NCBI RefSeq assembly: GCF_936928535.1
Contig: NZ_CAKZHY010000091.1
Span: 62,001 to 126,000, forward strand
Source: an uncultured Bradyrhizobium sp.
Lineage (GTDB): Bacteria; Pseudomonadota; Alphaproteobacteria; Rhizobiales; Xanthobacteraceae
Reading direction: 5' to 3'
Length of the DNA stretch: 64,000 nucleotides
In this document: piece after piece, positions 24,757 through 34,350 of the stretch
Layout: each line of letters begins with the position of its first letter
Numbering within the stretch: the stretch's first letter is position 1
Translations under genes and position numbers: made by a program
Notes under the pieces: generated by a model
What the model was told of the DNA's origin: nothing
Database searches by the model: none
The model's input: the letters and a program-made list of their open reading frames with translations, nothing else

Positions 24757-27030
24757 TCAGGAACCGCCAGCCGCGTCTGCCTCGCTTACCGCGACGTTGC
24801 CGCTCTCCGAAGCCGCCGCGCAATAATCCCGCCAGAACTGGCGATAGCCCGCCTCCACCCTGGCCGCATAGACCTCGACGTTGCCGGCGGGCGAGGCTGC
24901 GATCTGCGCCGGCAAGTTCGCGCGCAATTTCGCCAGATGATCCGGTTGCGCTGCGAACCTGCACGCAATCTCGACATAGCCGTCATCATCGTCGGCGACC
25001 CAGTCGCCGAGGCCAGCGGAAGCCACAATGCAGCCGCCTGCTCGCGAGGATGCCCCGTTGCCGAGCGTGGCGACAACGGGAACGCCCTTGTAGAGAGATT
25101 CCCAGGTGCTGATGCCGCCATTTTGCGGAAACGTATCCAGAGAAATGTCGATCTGGGCAAAAGCCTGCAAGTGCTCGGCGCGCGGCGTGGAGCCGAGGCA
25201 CGTGATGTTGTCCTCGGCAATGCCCTGCGCGACGAAGCGCGCGATCAGACTGTCGCGCAGCAAGGGATCGTCGAGCAGCCCATGCTTGAGGATGATCTTC
25301 GATCCCGGCACCTGCCGCATGATGCGCGACCACACACGGATCGCATCATCGGAGATCTTGTAGATGCGGTTGAACACGCCGAAGGTGACGTAGCCGTTGC
25401 GGAGCATGGGAAGCTCGGAGACACTCAGATCCGAAACGGGCTCCATTGTGATCAGGCACGGCAGATCATGGACCTTTTCGGCGAGCAGATGGCGCGCCGA
25501 TTCCGGGATGAAGATCGGATCGGCGAGCACGTAGTCCATGGTCTGAAGGCCCGTGCCGGTCGCGTGTCCGAAACCCGAGACCTGGATGGGGGCCGGCTTG
25601 CGCGCGAACACATGGAGCCGATGACCGGTCGTATGCCCGGATACGTCGATCAGGATATCGACCTTGTCGGCCTGAATGCGATCGGCCAGCTCGTTATCCG
25701 ACATCTGCCCCGCATCGACCCAGACGTCCGCCAATGCCTTGAAACTCTGGGTGATCTCATCCTGCAACGGCCAGCAGTAATAGCAGATGACCTCGAATTT
25801 GGAATGATCGTGATGGCGCAACACCGGCAACAGGGTGAGCGCTGCCGAGTGGTTGCGGAATTCGGACGAGACATATCCGACCACGATCCGCTTGTCCGGA
25901 TCGAGCTCCCGCGGCGGCAGCTCGATCCGTGGCAAATGGGAGCCGACCGCATCCCACCAATATTTTCGCGCCGCCTGCTGGACCGCGAAATCGGCCTCGG
26001 CAAGATAATCCAGCAGGAAGATCTTGCGCGCGATCGCGTCCGCATAATCAGGCATGATCCCCAGCGCCGCGTCGAGATGCTCGAGCGCCGTCTTGATGTC
26101 TCCCTGGCTTGCGTAACACGATGCCAACAGCGCCATGCCGAGCGCGGACCGCGGATTTTGCTCGAGCAGGGTCTTGACGGCCGCCAATGCCTTCGCGGTG
26201 TTTCCCAGCAAAATGTTGACTTGAGCCGTCCCACGCAACGCCAGCTCGAGCGTGGGCGAAAGCGCCAACGCCGCATCGAAATCCGCGGCCGACTGCTCCA
26301 GCCGCGACAGATCGAAATGGAGCCGTCCGCGCTGCGCCAGCATCTTCGCCGAACGGGGCTTGATCGCCAGTCCCATGGCGAGAGCGGCTGCCGCTTCCTT
26401 GAAGTGCCGGAGCTCGAGGCTCACCAAGCCCTTGCCGGCGTTCGCCTCCGCGTGACGCGGCTGAAACAACAAGGCGCGATCGAAACTCTGGTCGGCACGC
26501 TCGAACTGCCCCATCGCCAGCTCTGCCATGCCGCGGTTGCAGAACGCGTCCGCATAGTCCGGTTTCAGCTTGAGGGCGCGCTCGTGAAGCTCGATCGCCT
26601 GCTCGGTACGCCCCATGTGCAGCAGCGTGTTGCCGAGATTGGTCAGCGCGGCCGGAAAATTCGGCTTGAGCGCGATGGCCTTCTCCTGGCAGCGGCGCGC
26701 CTCCTCGTAGTTCTTGAGGTCGAAATGCACGGTCGCGAGGTTGTTGTGAGCGTCGTGAGAGCGCGGATCGAGAGCGATCGCACGCTCGATCAATTGCTGC
26801 GCCTCCTCCAGGCGCCCGCCATCATGCGCGCACATGCCGAGCAGATGCGTGGCGTCGACATGATCGGGAAGCACCGCCAGGATCTGACGGCAGAGCGCCT
26901 CGGTCTCCGCATATCGACCCTGGCCGTAGGCGGTTCCTGCGGCGCAAAGAATAGCGTCTGCCTGCTTCTTGAATTTCTTCTGCAATCGCGCGTTCTGGAA
27001 TGCGCGCGCGCCGGCGCCGCTGGTCTGCAA
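24757..27030 (-). CDS. TPR-containing O-GlcNAc-transferase-like protein (GT41), paralogue 2
   Basis: 757 residues from a TTG at 27028-27030, preceded by CCGGAGAGCAACC. TPR units fill ~35-345 (for example N-Y-E-E-A-R-R-C-Q-E-K-A-I-A-L-K-P-N). The catalytic region includes G-Y-V-S-S-E-F-R-N-H-S-A-A-L, F-N-R-I-Y-K-I-S-D-D (nearly the animal F-N-Q-L-Y-K-I), D-T-F-P-Q-N-G-G-I-S-T-W and A-S-S-R-A-G-G. All sites expected for UDP-sugar binding are present, so this copy looks fully active. The tail ends R-Q-F-W-R-D-Y-C-A-A-A. Middle copy of the array, with its own conserved leader. Confidence 0.87.
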   Translation of the reverse strand: MQTSGAGARAFQNARLQKKFKKQADAILCAAGTAYGQGRYAETEALCRQILAVLPDHVDATHLLGMCAHDGGRLEEAQQLIERAIALDPRSHDAHNNLATVHFDLKNYEEARRCQEKAIALKPNFPAALTNLGNTLLHMGRTEQAIELHERALKLKPDYADAFCNRGMAELAMGQFERADQSFDRALLFQPRHAEANAGKGLVSLELRHFKEAAAALAMGLAIKPRSAKMLAQRGRLHFDLSRLEQSAADFDAALALSPTLELALRGTAQVNILLGNTAKALAAVKTLLEQNPRSALGMALLASCYASQGDIKTALEHLDAALGIMPDYADAIARKIFLLDYLAEADFAVQQAARKYWWDAVGSHLPRIELPPRELDPDKRIVVGYVSSEFRNHSAALTLLPVLRHHDHSKFEVICYYCWPLQDEITQSFKALADVWVDAGQMSDNELADRIQADKVDILIDVSGHTTGHRLHVFARKPAPIQVSGFGHATGTGLQTMDYVLADPIFIPESARHLLAEKVHDLPCLITMEPVSDLSVSELPMLRNGYVTFGVFNRIYKISDDAIRVWSRIMRQVPGSKIILKHGLLDDPLLRDSLIARFVAQGIAEDNITCLGSTPRAEHLQAFAQIDISLDTFPQNGGISTWESLYKGVPVVATLGNGASSRAGGCIVASAGLGDWVADDDDGYVEIACRFAAQPDHLAKLRANLPAQIAASPAGNVEVYAARVEAGYRQFWRDYCAAASESGNVAVSEADAAGGS

Positions 27031-27075
27031 GGTTGCTCTCCGGAGGATGGCCCTGCAACGAATCTAGCTGATTCG
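27031..27075 (-). promoter_or_regulatory. Conserved leader/promoter of OGT paralogue 2
   Basis: The minus strand reads CGAATCAGCTAGATTCG and, before the TTG, GGCCATCCTCCGGAGAGCAACC. It corresponds base for base to the leaders of paralogues 1 and 3. The frameshifted end of paralogue 3 (stop at 27064) reads into this leader. Confidence 0.5.
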
Positions 27076-29373
27076 TGGCCAATGCCGCCCGGTCAGCCGA
27101 CCCGGCAATCCCTCCGGGATTTCCCGGGGGCGACCCCTGCTACGTGTCACCGCCCCGCCCGCCTGCAGCACAATGGTCGCGCCAGAACTGGCGATAGGCC
27201 GCCTCGACCTCGCGCGTATAGTTTTCGACATTGCCGGCCGCCGAGGCTGCGATCTGGGCCGGGAGATCCGCGCGCAGTTTTGCCAGATAATCCGGCTGGG
27301 TGCGAATTTGCACGCGATCGCGGCGTAGCCGTCATTATCGTCGGCGACCCATTCGCCAAGGCCGGCTGCGGCCACGATAGAGCCACCGGCGCGCGACGAG
27401 GCGCCGTTGCCGAGCTTGGCCACGACCGGAACGCCCGCATAGAGCGATTCCCAGGTGCTGATGCCGCCGTTCTGCGGGAACGTGTCGAGCGAAACGTCGA
27501 TCTGGGAAAATGCAAGCAGATGCTCGTGGCGCGGGGACAAGCCGAGGCACGTGACATTTGCTTCGGCGATGCCCTGCGCCACGAACCTCGCAACGAGGCC
27601 GTCCCGCACCAGGGGGTCGTCGAGCAGAGTATGCTTGATGACGATCCGCGATCCCGGCACGTCGCGCATGATGCGCGACCAGACCCGGATCGCCTCGTCC
27701 GATATCTTGTAGATGCGGTTGAACACGCCGAACGTCACGTAGCCGTTGCGGAGCATCGGCAGCTCCGACGGCGGCAGATCCAGGATGGGATCGATCGTGA
27801 TCAGGCACGGCAGGTCATGGACCTTCTCGGCCAGCAGATGGCGCACCGATTGCGGGATGAAGACGGGATCGGCAAGCACATAGTCCATGGTCGGAAGGCC
27901 GGTTCCGGTGGCATGCCCGAAGCCCGAGACCTGGATCGGGGCCGGCTTACGGGCGAAGACGTGGAGCCTGTTGCCGGTCGTATGCCCGGATACGTCGACC
28001 AGAATATCGACCTTGTCCGCCTGAATGCGATCGGCCAATTGATCGTCAGAGAGCTGCCCGGCCTCGACCCAGACATCCGCCAAGGACTGGAATTTGGCGG
28101 TCATCTCGTCGCGCACCTGCGCGCACGAATAGCAGACGATCTCGAATTTGGTGTGATCGTGATGGCTGAGCACCGGCAGCAAGGTAAACGCCGCCGAATG
28201 GTACCAGAACTCGGCCGCCACATAACCGATCACGATCCGCCTGTCGGGATCGAGCTCTCGCGGCGCGAGCTGGCGTTGCGGCATCCGGGCGCCGATCACG
28301 TCCCACCACTGCTTTCGCGCGGCCTGTTGAACCGCGAAACCGGCCTCACCGAGATAATCCAGAAAGAAGATCTTTCGCCCGATCAAGCTCGCATCCGGCG
28401 CGATGGCGATCGCAGAGTCGACAAGCTCGACCGCCGATGCGATCTCTCCCTGGTTGGCAAGACAGGCGCTGAGCAGCGCCATCGCCACCGCGGAGCCCGG
28501 ATTTTGCTCGAGCAGCGTGGTGCAGGCGAGCATCGCCTGAGCGGTATTTCCCATGCAGAGCGCGACCTGTGCCTTCCCCTCCAAGGCCACCTCGAGCCTG
28601 GGCGACAGCGCAAGCGCGGCGTCAAAATCCGCCGCCGCCTGCTCCAGCCTCGACAGCTCGAGATTGACCCGCCCGCGGTTCGCCAGGATCTTCGCCGAGC
28701 CGGGCCTGAGCACGAGCGCTGCCTCGAGCGCAGTCTTGGCCTCGTCGTAGTTCTTGAGCTGGATATTGACCAAGCCCTTGCCGACGAGCGCCTCGACGTG
28801 TCGCGGCTGAAACAGCAAGGTACGATCAAAACTCTGCTTGGCACGATCGAACTGTTGCAGCGCCAGCTCTGCAAGGCCCCGGTTGCACAGCGCATCGACA
28901 TAATCAGGCTTCAGCTTGATCGCGCGATCGTACGTTTCGATGGCCTGCGCGACCCGGTTCAGGTGCAGCAAGGCATTGCCGAGATTGGCCAGGGCCATCG
29001 GGAAATTCGGCTTCAGCGTGACCGCCTTCTCCAGGGACGCGCGCGCCTCCTCGTATTGCCCGAGTGCGAAATGCGTGGCTCCCAGATCGGAAAGGGCCTG
29101 GGCCGAGCGGGGATCGGCGGCCACGGCTTGCGCGAAAGCCTGTTTCGCGGCCTCGAAGCGCTGCCCCGAGAACGCGCACAAGCCGAGCAGATGCAAGGCA
29201 CTGAAGTGCTCCGGAAGCTCAGCAAGGATCTGGCGGCAGAGCGCCTCGGCCTCGGCATGCCGGCCCTGGCCGTACGCCGTGTTCGCCGCGGAGATGATGG
29301 CGTCTGCCTGCTTCTTGAATTTCTTCTGCAATCGCGCGTTCTGGAACGCGCGTGCGCCGGCGCTGCTCTGCAA
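27064..29373 (-). CDS. TPR-containing O-GlcNAc-transferase-like protein, paralogue 3, with C-terminal frameshift
   Basis: 769 residues from a TTG at 29371-29373. The TPR region (~35-345) and catalytic motifs are intact: G-Y-V-A-A-E-F-W-Y-H-S, F-N-R-I-Y-K-I-S-D-E, D-T-F-P-Q-N-G-G-I-S-T-W, A-S-S-R-A-G-G. Just after I-A-C-K-F-A, near plus position 27300, the reading frame changes. The paralogues continue (S/A)-Q-P-x-H-L-A-K-L-R-A, but here the frame gives P-S-R-I-I-W-Q. One missing base explains it: the +1 frame encodes Q-P-D-Y-L-A-K-L-R-A onward to a TAG at 27140-27142. About 75 unrelated residues replace the normal ~55-residue end. Assembly error is possible. Confidence 0.8.
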   Translation of the reverse strand: MQSSAGARAFQNARLQKKFKKQADAIISAANTAYGQGRHAEAEALCRQILAELPEHFSALHLLGLCAFSGQRFEAAKQAFAQAVAADPRSAQALSDLGATHFALGQYEEARASLEKAVTLKPNFPMALANLGNALLHLNRVAQAIETYDRAIKLKPDYVDALCNRGLAELALQQFDRAKQSFDRTLLFQPRHVEALVGKGLVNIQLKNYDEAKTALEAALVLRPGSAKILANRGRVNLELSRLEQAAADFDAALALSPRLEVALEGKAQVALCMGNTAQAMLACTTLLEQNPGSAVAMALLSACLANQGEIASAVELVDSAIAIAPDASLIGRKIFFLDYLGEAGFAVQQAARKQWWDVIGARMPQRQLAPRELDPDRRIVIGYVAAEFWYHSAAFTLLPVLSHHDHTKFEIVCYSCAQVRDEMTAKFQSLADVWVEAGQLSDDQLADRIQADKVDILVDVSGHTTGNRLHVFARKPAPIQVSGFGHATGTGLPTMDYVLADPVFIPQSVRHLLAEKVHDLPCLITIDPILDLPPSELPMLRNGYVTFGVFNRIYKISDEAIRVWSRIMRDVPGSRIVIKHTLLDDPLVRDGLVARFVAQGIAEANVTCLGLSPRHEHLLAFSQIDVSLDTFPQNGGISTWESLYAGVPVVAKLGNGASSRAGGSIVAAAGLGEWVADDNDGYAAIACKFAPSRIIWQNCARISRPRSQPRRPAMSKTIRARSRRPIASSGATIVLQAGGAVTRSRGRPREIPEGLPGRLTGRHWPRIS

Positions 29374-29418
29374 GGTCGCTCTCCAAGGGATGGCCGACGG
29401 AGAGTCTAGCTGATTCGC
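29374..29418 (-). promoter_or_regulatory. Conserved leader/promoter of OGT paralogue 3
   Basis: The minus strand reads GCGAATCAGCTAGACTCTCC and, before the TTG, GGCCATCCCTTGGAGAGCGACC. This is the third copy of the leader seen before the other two OGT-like genes, with a TAGACT box as the likely -10. Confidence 0.5.
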
Positions 29419-29464
29419 AGGGGCGGGCCGGCCGATCGGGGTCGGCTCCGGAATCCCCCTGATA

Positions 29465-30205
29465 TCAGCGCAGGATCTGGCTCAGGAACAGCTTGGTGCG
29501 GGCGTGCTGGGGCGCGGCGAAGAATTCGTGCGGCGTGTTGGCCTCGATGATCTGGCCGGCGTCCATGAACACGACACGGTTGGCCACTTCCTTGGCAAAG
29601 CCCATCTCGTGGGTGACGACCAGCATGGTCATGCCCTCCTCCGCGAGGTCGACCATGGTGTCGAGCACCTCCTTCACCATTTCAGGATCGAGCGCCGAGG
29701 TCGGCTCGTCGAACAGCATCACCTTCGGGTTCATGGTCAGCGCCCGCGCGATCGCAACGCGCTGCTGCTGGCCGCCGGACATCTGACCAGGGAATTTGCT
29801 GGCCTGGTGCGGGATCTTGACCCGCTCCAGGAACTTCATCGCGGTGGCTTCGGCGTCCTTCTTGGGAATGTTGCGGACCCAGATCGGCGCCAGCGTGCAG
29901 TTGTCGAGCACGGTGAGATGCGGGAACAGGTTGAAGCTCTGGAACACCATGCCGACCTCGCGGCGCACCGCATCGACATGCTTGAGGTTCGGCCCGAGCT
30001 CGATGCCGTCGACGACGATCTCACCCTCCTGGAATTCCTCGAGCGCGTTGATGCAGCGGATCAACGTCGATTTGCCCGAGCCCGAGGGGCCGCAGATCAC
30101 GATGCGCTCGCCCTTGACGACATCGAGGTCGATGTCGCGGAGCACGTGAAAATCGCCGTACCATTTGTTGAGGCCGGAAATCTTGACGATGGGATCTGCG
30201 GACAT
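29465..30205 (-). CDS. aapP: General L-amino acid ABC transporter, ATP-binding protein
   Basis: 246 residues from the ATG at 30203-30205. Walker A is [10 protein letters not shown], the Q loop is [10 protein letters not shown], the signature is [15 protein letters not shown], and Walker B is [15 protein letters not shown]. It belongs to the polar amino-acid uptake subfamily (AapP/GlnQ/BztD). Order J-Q-M-P on one strand matches the rhizobial aap operon, which takes up a broad range of L-amino acids and matters for nodule amino-acid exchange. It starts 11 bp after the aapM stop. Confidence 0.94.
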   Translation of the reverse strand: MSADPIVKISGLNKWYGDFHVLRDIDLDVVKGERIVICGPSGSGKSTLIRCINALEEFQEGEIVVDGIELGPNLKHVDAVRREVGMVFQSFNLFPHLTVLDNCTLAPIWVRNIPKKDAEATAMKFLERVKIPHQASKFPGQMSGGQQQRVAIARALTMNPKVMLFDEPTSALDPEMVKEVLDTMVDLAEEGMTMLVVTHEMGFAKEVANRVVFMDAGQIIEANTPHEFFAAPQHARTKLFLSQILR

Positions 30206-30216
30206 GATGGCCTCGA

Positions 30217-31737
30217 TCAGTTGCGACGGTGGGCGTTGAGGCGGCGCTCGACGAAGAGCGAGTAGCGTGACATTCCAAAGCAGAAGATGAAATAGATGAT
30301 GCCGATGAAGGCAAAGCCGGTGAACGCCGTCGACGGACTGGTCCAGACCGGGTCGGCGAAAGAGGCCCGCAGCGAGCCGAGAAGGTCGAACAGCGCGACG
30401 ATCGACACCAGCGAGGTGTCCTTGAACAGCGAGATGAAGCTGTTGACGATGGCGGGAATGACGTGGCGCAGCGCCTGGGGCAGCACGATCAGCGATGTGG
30501 TCTTCCACCAGGACAGGCCGAGCGCGGACGCCGCCTCGCCCTGCCCGCGCGGCACCGCTGCCAGACCGCCACGCAGGTTCTCGGCCTGATAGGCGCCCGT
30601 GAACAGGGACACGCCGATCAGCGCGCGCATCAGACCGTCGACGGTGAAGTTACCCGGCAAGAACAAGGGCAGCATGTAGGTCGCGAAAAAAAGCACCGTA
30701 ATCAAGGGGACCCCGCGCCAGAACTCGATATAGGTGATCGAGAAGAACCGGATCAGGGGGATGGTCGATCGCCGGCCGAGCGCCAGCGCAATCCCGATCG
30801 GAAGCGAGGCCACGATGCCGGTGATGGCGATCACCAGCGTCACCAGGAGCCCGCCCCACAGCCGCGTATCCACGATCGGCAAGCCGCCGTGATCGAGCTC
30901 CATCAGCTTGATGACCACAGCAATCCCGGCGAACGTGGCGAGGCTAACGAGCAGTGGCCGCGAGCCGGCGCGTGCACCGCCGCCGAGCAGGAACAAGCCC
31001 ACCGATACGACCACCGCTGTGATCAGGACGTCGGGCCAGGGCCCCAGTCCCGCCCCCAGCATCTGGTCCCGCAGCCAGGTCAGTGGAAAGATCACCCAGT
31101 GCAGCAATGTGCCGACCTGCACGATGGCGCTGCCGACGGCCCAGAGCAGCGGGCCAGCGACCGAATTCTTGCTCAGACCGACCAGACCCTCACCGGCCCC
31201 GCTGATGCTGTCGGCGAACAATTGCAGGAGGCCCGCAACCCAGCTCACGCCGAAACCAGTGATGCCGCCGCCATGCAGCAGGAAGAATGCGACCGCGGGA
31301 AAGGCGAAGAAGAACAGCCCGGCGTTCAAGCCCTTGCCCGGCAGCCGCGGAATCAGCAGCGGCAACAGCAGCACGGTGCCCAGCGCGAAGGTCACATTGA
31401 CCCGCCAGCGTTCGGCCTCGGGATAGAAGCCGTAGAACAGCTGCGTGAACTTGGCCTGGATGAAGGGCCAGCAGGCACCGACCGGACGGCCGACATTTTC
31501 GGCGAGGCAGGCCGTCCGATCCTTGCCGCTCCAGACCGCATCCACCAGCAGGAACTTGACGGTAGGAATGACGGTGTACCAGACCAGCAACAGGCCGAGG
31601 ATCGTCAGCAGGATATTGGTCGGCGAGTTCAAAAGGCGCGTGCGGACGAAGCCGAGAAAGCCGGTGGTCTTCACGGGCGCGGGGCGCTCGGCAACCAGGT
31701 CCTGCCGGACATAGGACGACGCGGCGAGATCGCTCAT
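30217..31737 (-). CDS. aapM: General L-amino acid ABC transporter permease (long form)
   Basis: 506 residues. The N-terminal part ([17 protein letters not shown]) and the permease domain (about 300-500) are as in AapM/BztC. The domain includes [13 protein letters not shown] and the EAA loop [13 protein letters not shown]. Between them, about 120-290 holds several extra hydrophobic segments with Gly-rich links, making it roughly 110 residues longer than the ~385-residue AapM I recall from Rhizobium. It overlaps aapQ by 4 bp (ATGA). Whether the extra helices are usual for this genus could not be checked. Confidence 0.9.
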   Translation of the reverse strand: MSDLAASSYVRQDLVAERPAPVKTTGFLGFVRTRLLNSPTNILLTILGLLLVWYTVIPTVKFLLVDAVWSGKDRTACLAENVGRPVGACWPFIQAKFTQLFYGFYPEAERWRVNVTFALGTVLLLPLLIPRLPGKGLNAGLFFFAFPAVAFFLLHGGGITGFGVSWVAGLLQLFADSISGAGEGLVGLSKNSVAGPLLWAVGSAIVQVGTLLHWVIFPLTWLRDQMLGAGLGPWPDVLITAVVVSVGLFLLGGGARAGSRPLLVSLATFAGIAVVIKLMELDHGGLPIVDTRLWGGLLVTLVIAITGIVASLPIGIALALGRRSTIPLIRFFSITYIEFWRGVPLITVLFFATYMLPLFLPGNFTVDGLMRALIGVSLFTGAYQAENLRGGLAAVPRGQGEAASALGLSWWKTTSLIVLPQALRHVIPAIVNSFISLFKDTSLVSIVALFDLLGSLRASFADPVWTSPSTAFTGFAFIGIIYFIFCFGMSRYSLFVERRLNAHRRN

Positions 31738-32939
31738 GCGCCCAGGCTCCGGTTGAGGCGCCAGCCATAGATGCTCATGACGGCGCTGGTGATGAGCGAG
31801 GTCAGCAGATAGACGCCCATGGTCATGGCGATGATCTCGATCGCCTGCCCGGTCTGGCTCAGCGACGTGCCGGCAAAGACCGAAACGAGATCGGGATAGC
31901 CGATCGCAACCGCAAGCGAGGAGTTCTTGGTCAGGTTGAGGTATTGGTTGGTGAGCGGCGGCACGATCACGCGCATGGCCTGCGGCACCACGATCAGCCG
32001 CAACGTCGCCCCTCGGCTGAGGCCGAGCGAGGAGCCCGCCTCCATCTGTCCCTTATGGACCGAAAGGATGCCGGCACGAACGATCTCGGCAATGAAGGCC
32101 GCCGTATAGGTCGACAGTCCCACGGTCAGTGCGACGAATTCAGGGATGATCCGCGCGCCGCCTGCAAAATTGAAACCCTTCAGCTGCGGCCATTCGAACG
32201 TGATGGGCATGCCGAACACAAGCGTCGTGACGAGCGGCAATCCGATGATCAGCGTCAACACGTACGGCCAGATCCGGATCGCCCGACCTTCCGCGAACAG
32301 CGCCCGCCGCGCGTAGCTGTGCAACGCCAGCGAAGCGACGATGCCGAGCGTCAGCACGACAAGGAATGGAACAAAGCCGGGCTGGGCCAGCGGGGACGGT
32401 ACGATCACGCCGCGATTGTTGAGGAAGACGGTGTTGAAGATCGAGATGCTTTGCCGGGGCGCCGGCAGCGCCGCCAGCACGGCGAGATACCAGAACAGGA
32501 TCTGGAACAGCAGCGGCAGGTTTCTGATCGCCTCGACGTAGAGGCCACCAACGCGCGACACGAGCCAGTTGGGTGACAAACGGCAGAGTGCGACGACAAA
32601 ACCGATCACGGTGGCGAAGAAAATGCCGACCACCGAGACCAGCAATGTGTTCAGGACGCCGACCAGAAAGACGCGGAAATAGGTATCAGACCCTGAATAG
32701 GGAATCAGGGTCTGATTGACGTCGAAGCTGGCGCTGTTTTGCAGGAACCCGAAGCCCGCGGCGATGTGCTGGGTTTCCAGGTTGGTCCGGGCGTTCGAGA
32801 TGATCTCATAGGCCATCCAGGCCAGGATCGTACCAAAGACAAGCTGGACGGCGACGCCGTTCCAGCCAGCCTTGCCGCCGAGCGCGCGCCTCAGCTTCAG
32901 CGCGAACTGCAGTGGCGGTTTCCGGGCCTCGACGCCCAT
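31734..32939 (-). CDS. aapQ: General L-amino acid ABC transporter permease
   Basis: 401 residues, ATG at 32937-32939. The first membrane helix (~30-48) is followed by a periplasmic loop (I-P-Y-S-G-S-D-T-Y-F-R-V-F) and the permease domain with Y-V-E-A-I-R-N-L-P-L-L-F-Q. The EAA loop reads M-E-A-G-S-S-L-G-L-S-R-G-A-T. Partner of AapM in the inner-membrane channel. It starts 24 bp after aapJ and its stop overlaps the aapM start. Length matches the family. Confidence 0.94.
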   Translation of the reverse strand: MGVEARKPPLQFALKLRRALGGKAGWNGVAVQLVFGTILAWMAYEIISNARTNLETQHIAAGFGFLQNSASFDVNQTLIPYSGSDTYFRVFLVGVLNTLLVSVVGIFFATVIGFVVALCRLSPNWLVSRVGGLYVEAIRNLPLLFQILFWYLAVLAALPAPRQSISIFNTVFLNNRGVIVPSPLAQPGFVPFLVVLTLGIVASLALHSYARRALFAEGRAIRIWPYVLTLIIGLPLVTTLVFGMPITFEWPQLKGFNFAGGARIIPEFVALTVGLSTYTAAFIAEIVRAGILSVHKGQMEAGSSLGLSRGATLRLIVVPQAMRVIVPPLTNQYLNLTKNSSLAVAIGYPDLVSVFAGTSLSQTGQAIEIIAMTMGVYLLTSLITSAVMSIYGWRLNRSLGA

Positions 32940-32963
32940 CGGCGCAGCCTTCGGGCTTGCCGA

Positions 32964-33980
32964 TCAGCGGATCGGCGGGGCGTATTGCAGGCCGCCCTTG
33001 GTCCAGAGATTGTTGATGCCGCGGCTGATCTTGAGCGGCGAACCTGCGCCGACATTGCGATCGAACGCCTCACCGTAATTGCCGACCGCCTTGACGATCC
33101 GGATCACCCAGTCCTTGGTGAGGCCCAACTGTTCGCCGAGATTGCCGTCAGTGCCGAGCACGCGCTTCAACTCCGGCTTGTCGGATTTCGCCATCTCGTC
33201 GACGTTCTTCTGGGTGATGCCGAGTTCCTCAGCCGTGACCATCGCGAACAGCGTCCATTTCACGATGTCGAACCACTGGTCGTCGCCATGGCGCACCATC
33301 GGGCCCAGCGGCTCCTTCGAAATGATCTCGGGCAGGACGATGTGATCGGCCGGATTGGTCAGCTTCAGGCGGCTGGCGTAAAGTCCGGATGAATCGTCGG
33401 TGAAGACGTCGCAGCGCCCGGATTCGTAGGCCTTGATCGCTTCGTCGATCGTGCCGAACGCGATCACCTCATACTTCATGTTGTTGGCCTTGAAGTAGTC
33501 GGCGAGATTCAGTTCGGTGGTGGTGCCGGTCTGGACGCAGACCGAGGCGCTATTGAGCTCCAGCGCCGAGTTCACCTTGAGCGACTTCTTCACCATGAAG
33601 CCCTGCCCGTCGTAATAGGTCACGCCGGTGAAGTTGGCGCCAAGCGAGGTGTCGCGCGAGACCGTCCAGGTGGTGTTGCGTGACAACACGTCGATCTCGC
33701 CCGACTGGAGCGCCGTGAAGCGGTCTTTCGCCGAAAGCGGCACAAATTTGATCTTGGTCGTATCATTGAGGACCGCGGCCGCGATCGCGCGGCAAACGTC
33801 GACGTCAATGCCAGTCCAGTTGCCCTTGTCGTCGGGCGAGGAGAAGCCGGGCAGGCCCTGGCTGACGCCACAGGACAACATGCCCCGGTCCTTGATGGTC
33901 TTGAGCGTTTGCGCGTCGGCAGCTTGGGCAGAGAGGCCGGCGGCGAGAGCAAGAGAGAGAGCCAGGGTTACGCGTTTCAT
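32964..33980 (-). CDS. aapJ: General L-amino acid ABC transporter, periplasmic binding protein
   Basis: 338 residues from the ATG at 33978-33980. The signal peptide ends A-Q-A-A-D-A-Q. Then come L-S-C-G-V-S-Q-G-L-P-G-F-S, I-D-V-D-V-C-R-A-I-A-A-A, and T-T-W-T-V-S-R-D-T, whose Arg would hold the ligand carboxylate. Further on are Q-T-G-T-T-T-E-L-N-L and T-D-D-S-S-G-L. It captures amino acids in the periplasm. It leads the aap operon and is transcribed away from metC. A hairpin lies in its leader. Confidence 0.94.
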   Translation of the reverse strand: MKRVTLALSLALAAGLSAQAADAQTLKTIKDRGMLSCGVSQGLPGFSSPDDKGNWTGIDVDVCRAIAAAVLNDTTKIKFVPLSAKDRFTALQSGEIDVLSRNTTWTVSRDTSLGANFTGVTYYDGQGFMVKKSLKVNSALELNSASVCVQTGTTTELNLADYFKANNMKYEVIAFGTIDEAIKAYESGRCDVFTDDSSGLYASRLKLTNPADHIVLPEIISKEPLGPMVRHGDDQWFDIVKWTLFAMVTAEELGITQKNVDEMAKSDKPELKRVLGTDGNLGEQLGLTKDWVIRIVKAVGNYGEAFDRNVGAGSPLKISRGINNLWTKGGLQYAPPIR

Positions 33981-34027
33981 GGGCTTCAAGCCTTTCAAAG
34001 TCGTCTCACGGTCAGGAACGGAATCCC

Positions 34028-34046
34028 TGCAAGGATGCGCCTTGCA
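34028..34046. promoter_or_regulatory. Inverted repeat in the aapJ leader; aapJ-metC divergent region
   Basis: TGCAAGG-ATGCG-CCTTGCA, a perfect 7-bp inverted repeat 48-66 bp upstream of the aapJ ATG. The 370-bp divergent gap 33981-34350 also holds a CATAGCTATG palindrome (34128-34137) and a GC-rich run followed by T6 at about 34331-34336 just before metC. No SAM-II riboswitch core was found before metC. No gene is supported here. Confidence 0.4.
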
Positions 34047-34350
34047 AGAGTCATGCTGGAAAACCTTGCCGAACACTCGCTCATCCCGGGAGGCCATACC
34101 TTAATCCCCGCCGCAGGCGCCCGCCGTCATAGCTATGGCACAAGGTCCGGTCAGACGATGGATCGAAGGTCGCGGCAGGCCCCTCAACATGCGGCGACTG
34201 AATAGCACCTGCGCATCACAGAACGACTGGCGAGCCGGGTCAAGGGGTTGACGGGACTCTTCTGTGTTCTGTTATTAACGATCGCGGCCCCCGGGCCGCC
34301 CCGGCGGTGCGATCCGCGCCCGGCGGAAACGCTTTTTTGAAGGCAGACGC

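Noticed and set aside
24937-29409. A 1490-codon open frame on the plus strand across the OGT-like array
   Set aside because: It is exactly antisense to three conserved TPR/OGT genes. Its translation is low-complexity Arg/Leu/Gln-rich with no domain. Long antisense frames are normal opposite GC-ending codons.
30463-31770. A 435-codon plus-strand frame opposite aapM
   Set aside because: Antisense to a clear permease; composition (Gln/Arg/Asp-rich) is the mirror of membrane-protein codons.
34250-34350. SAM-II riboswitch or T6 terminator upstream of metC
   Set aside because: The SAM-II core sequence was not found. The T6 run follows a GC-rich stretch but I could not draw a convincing stem directly before it.
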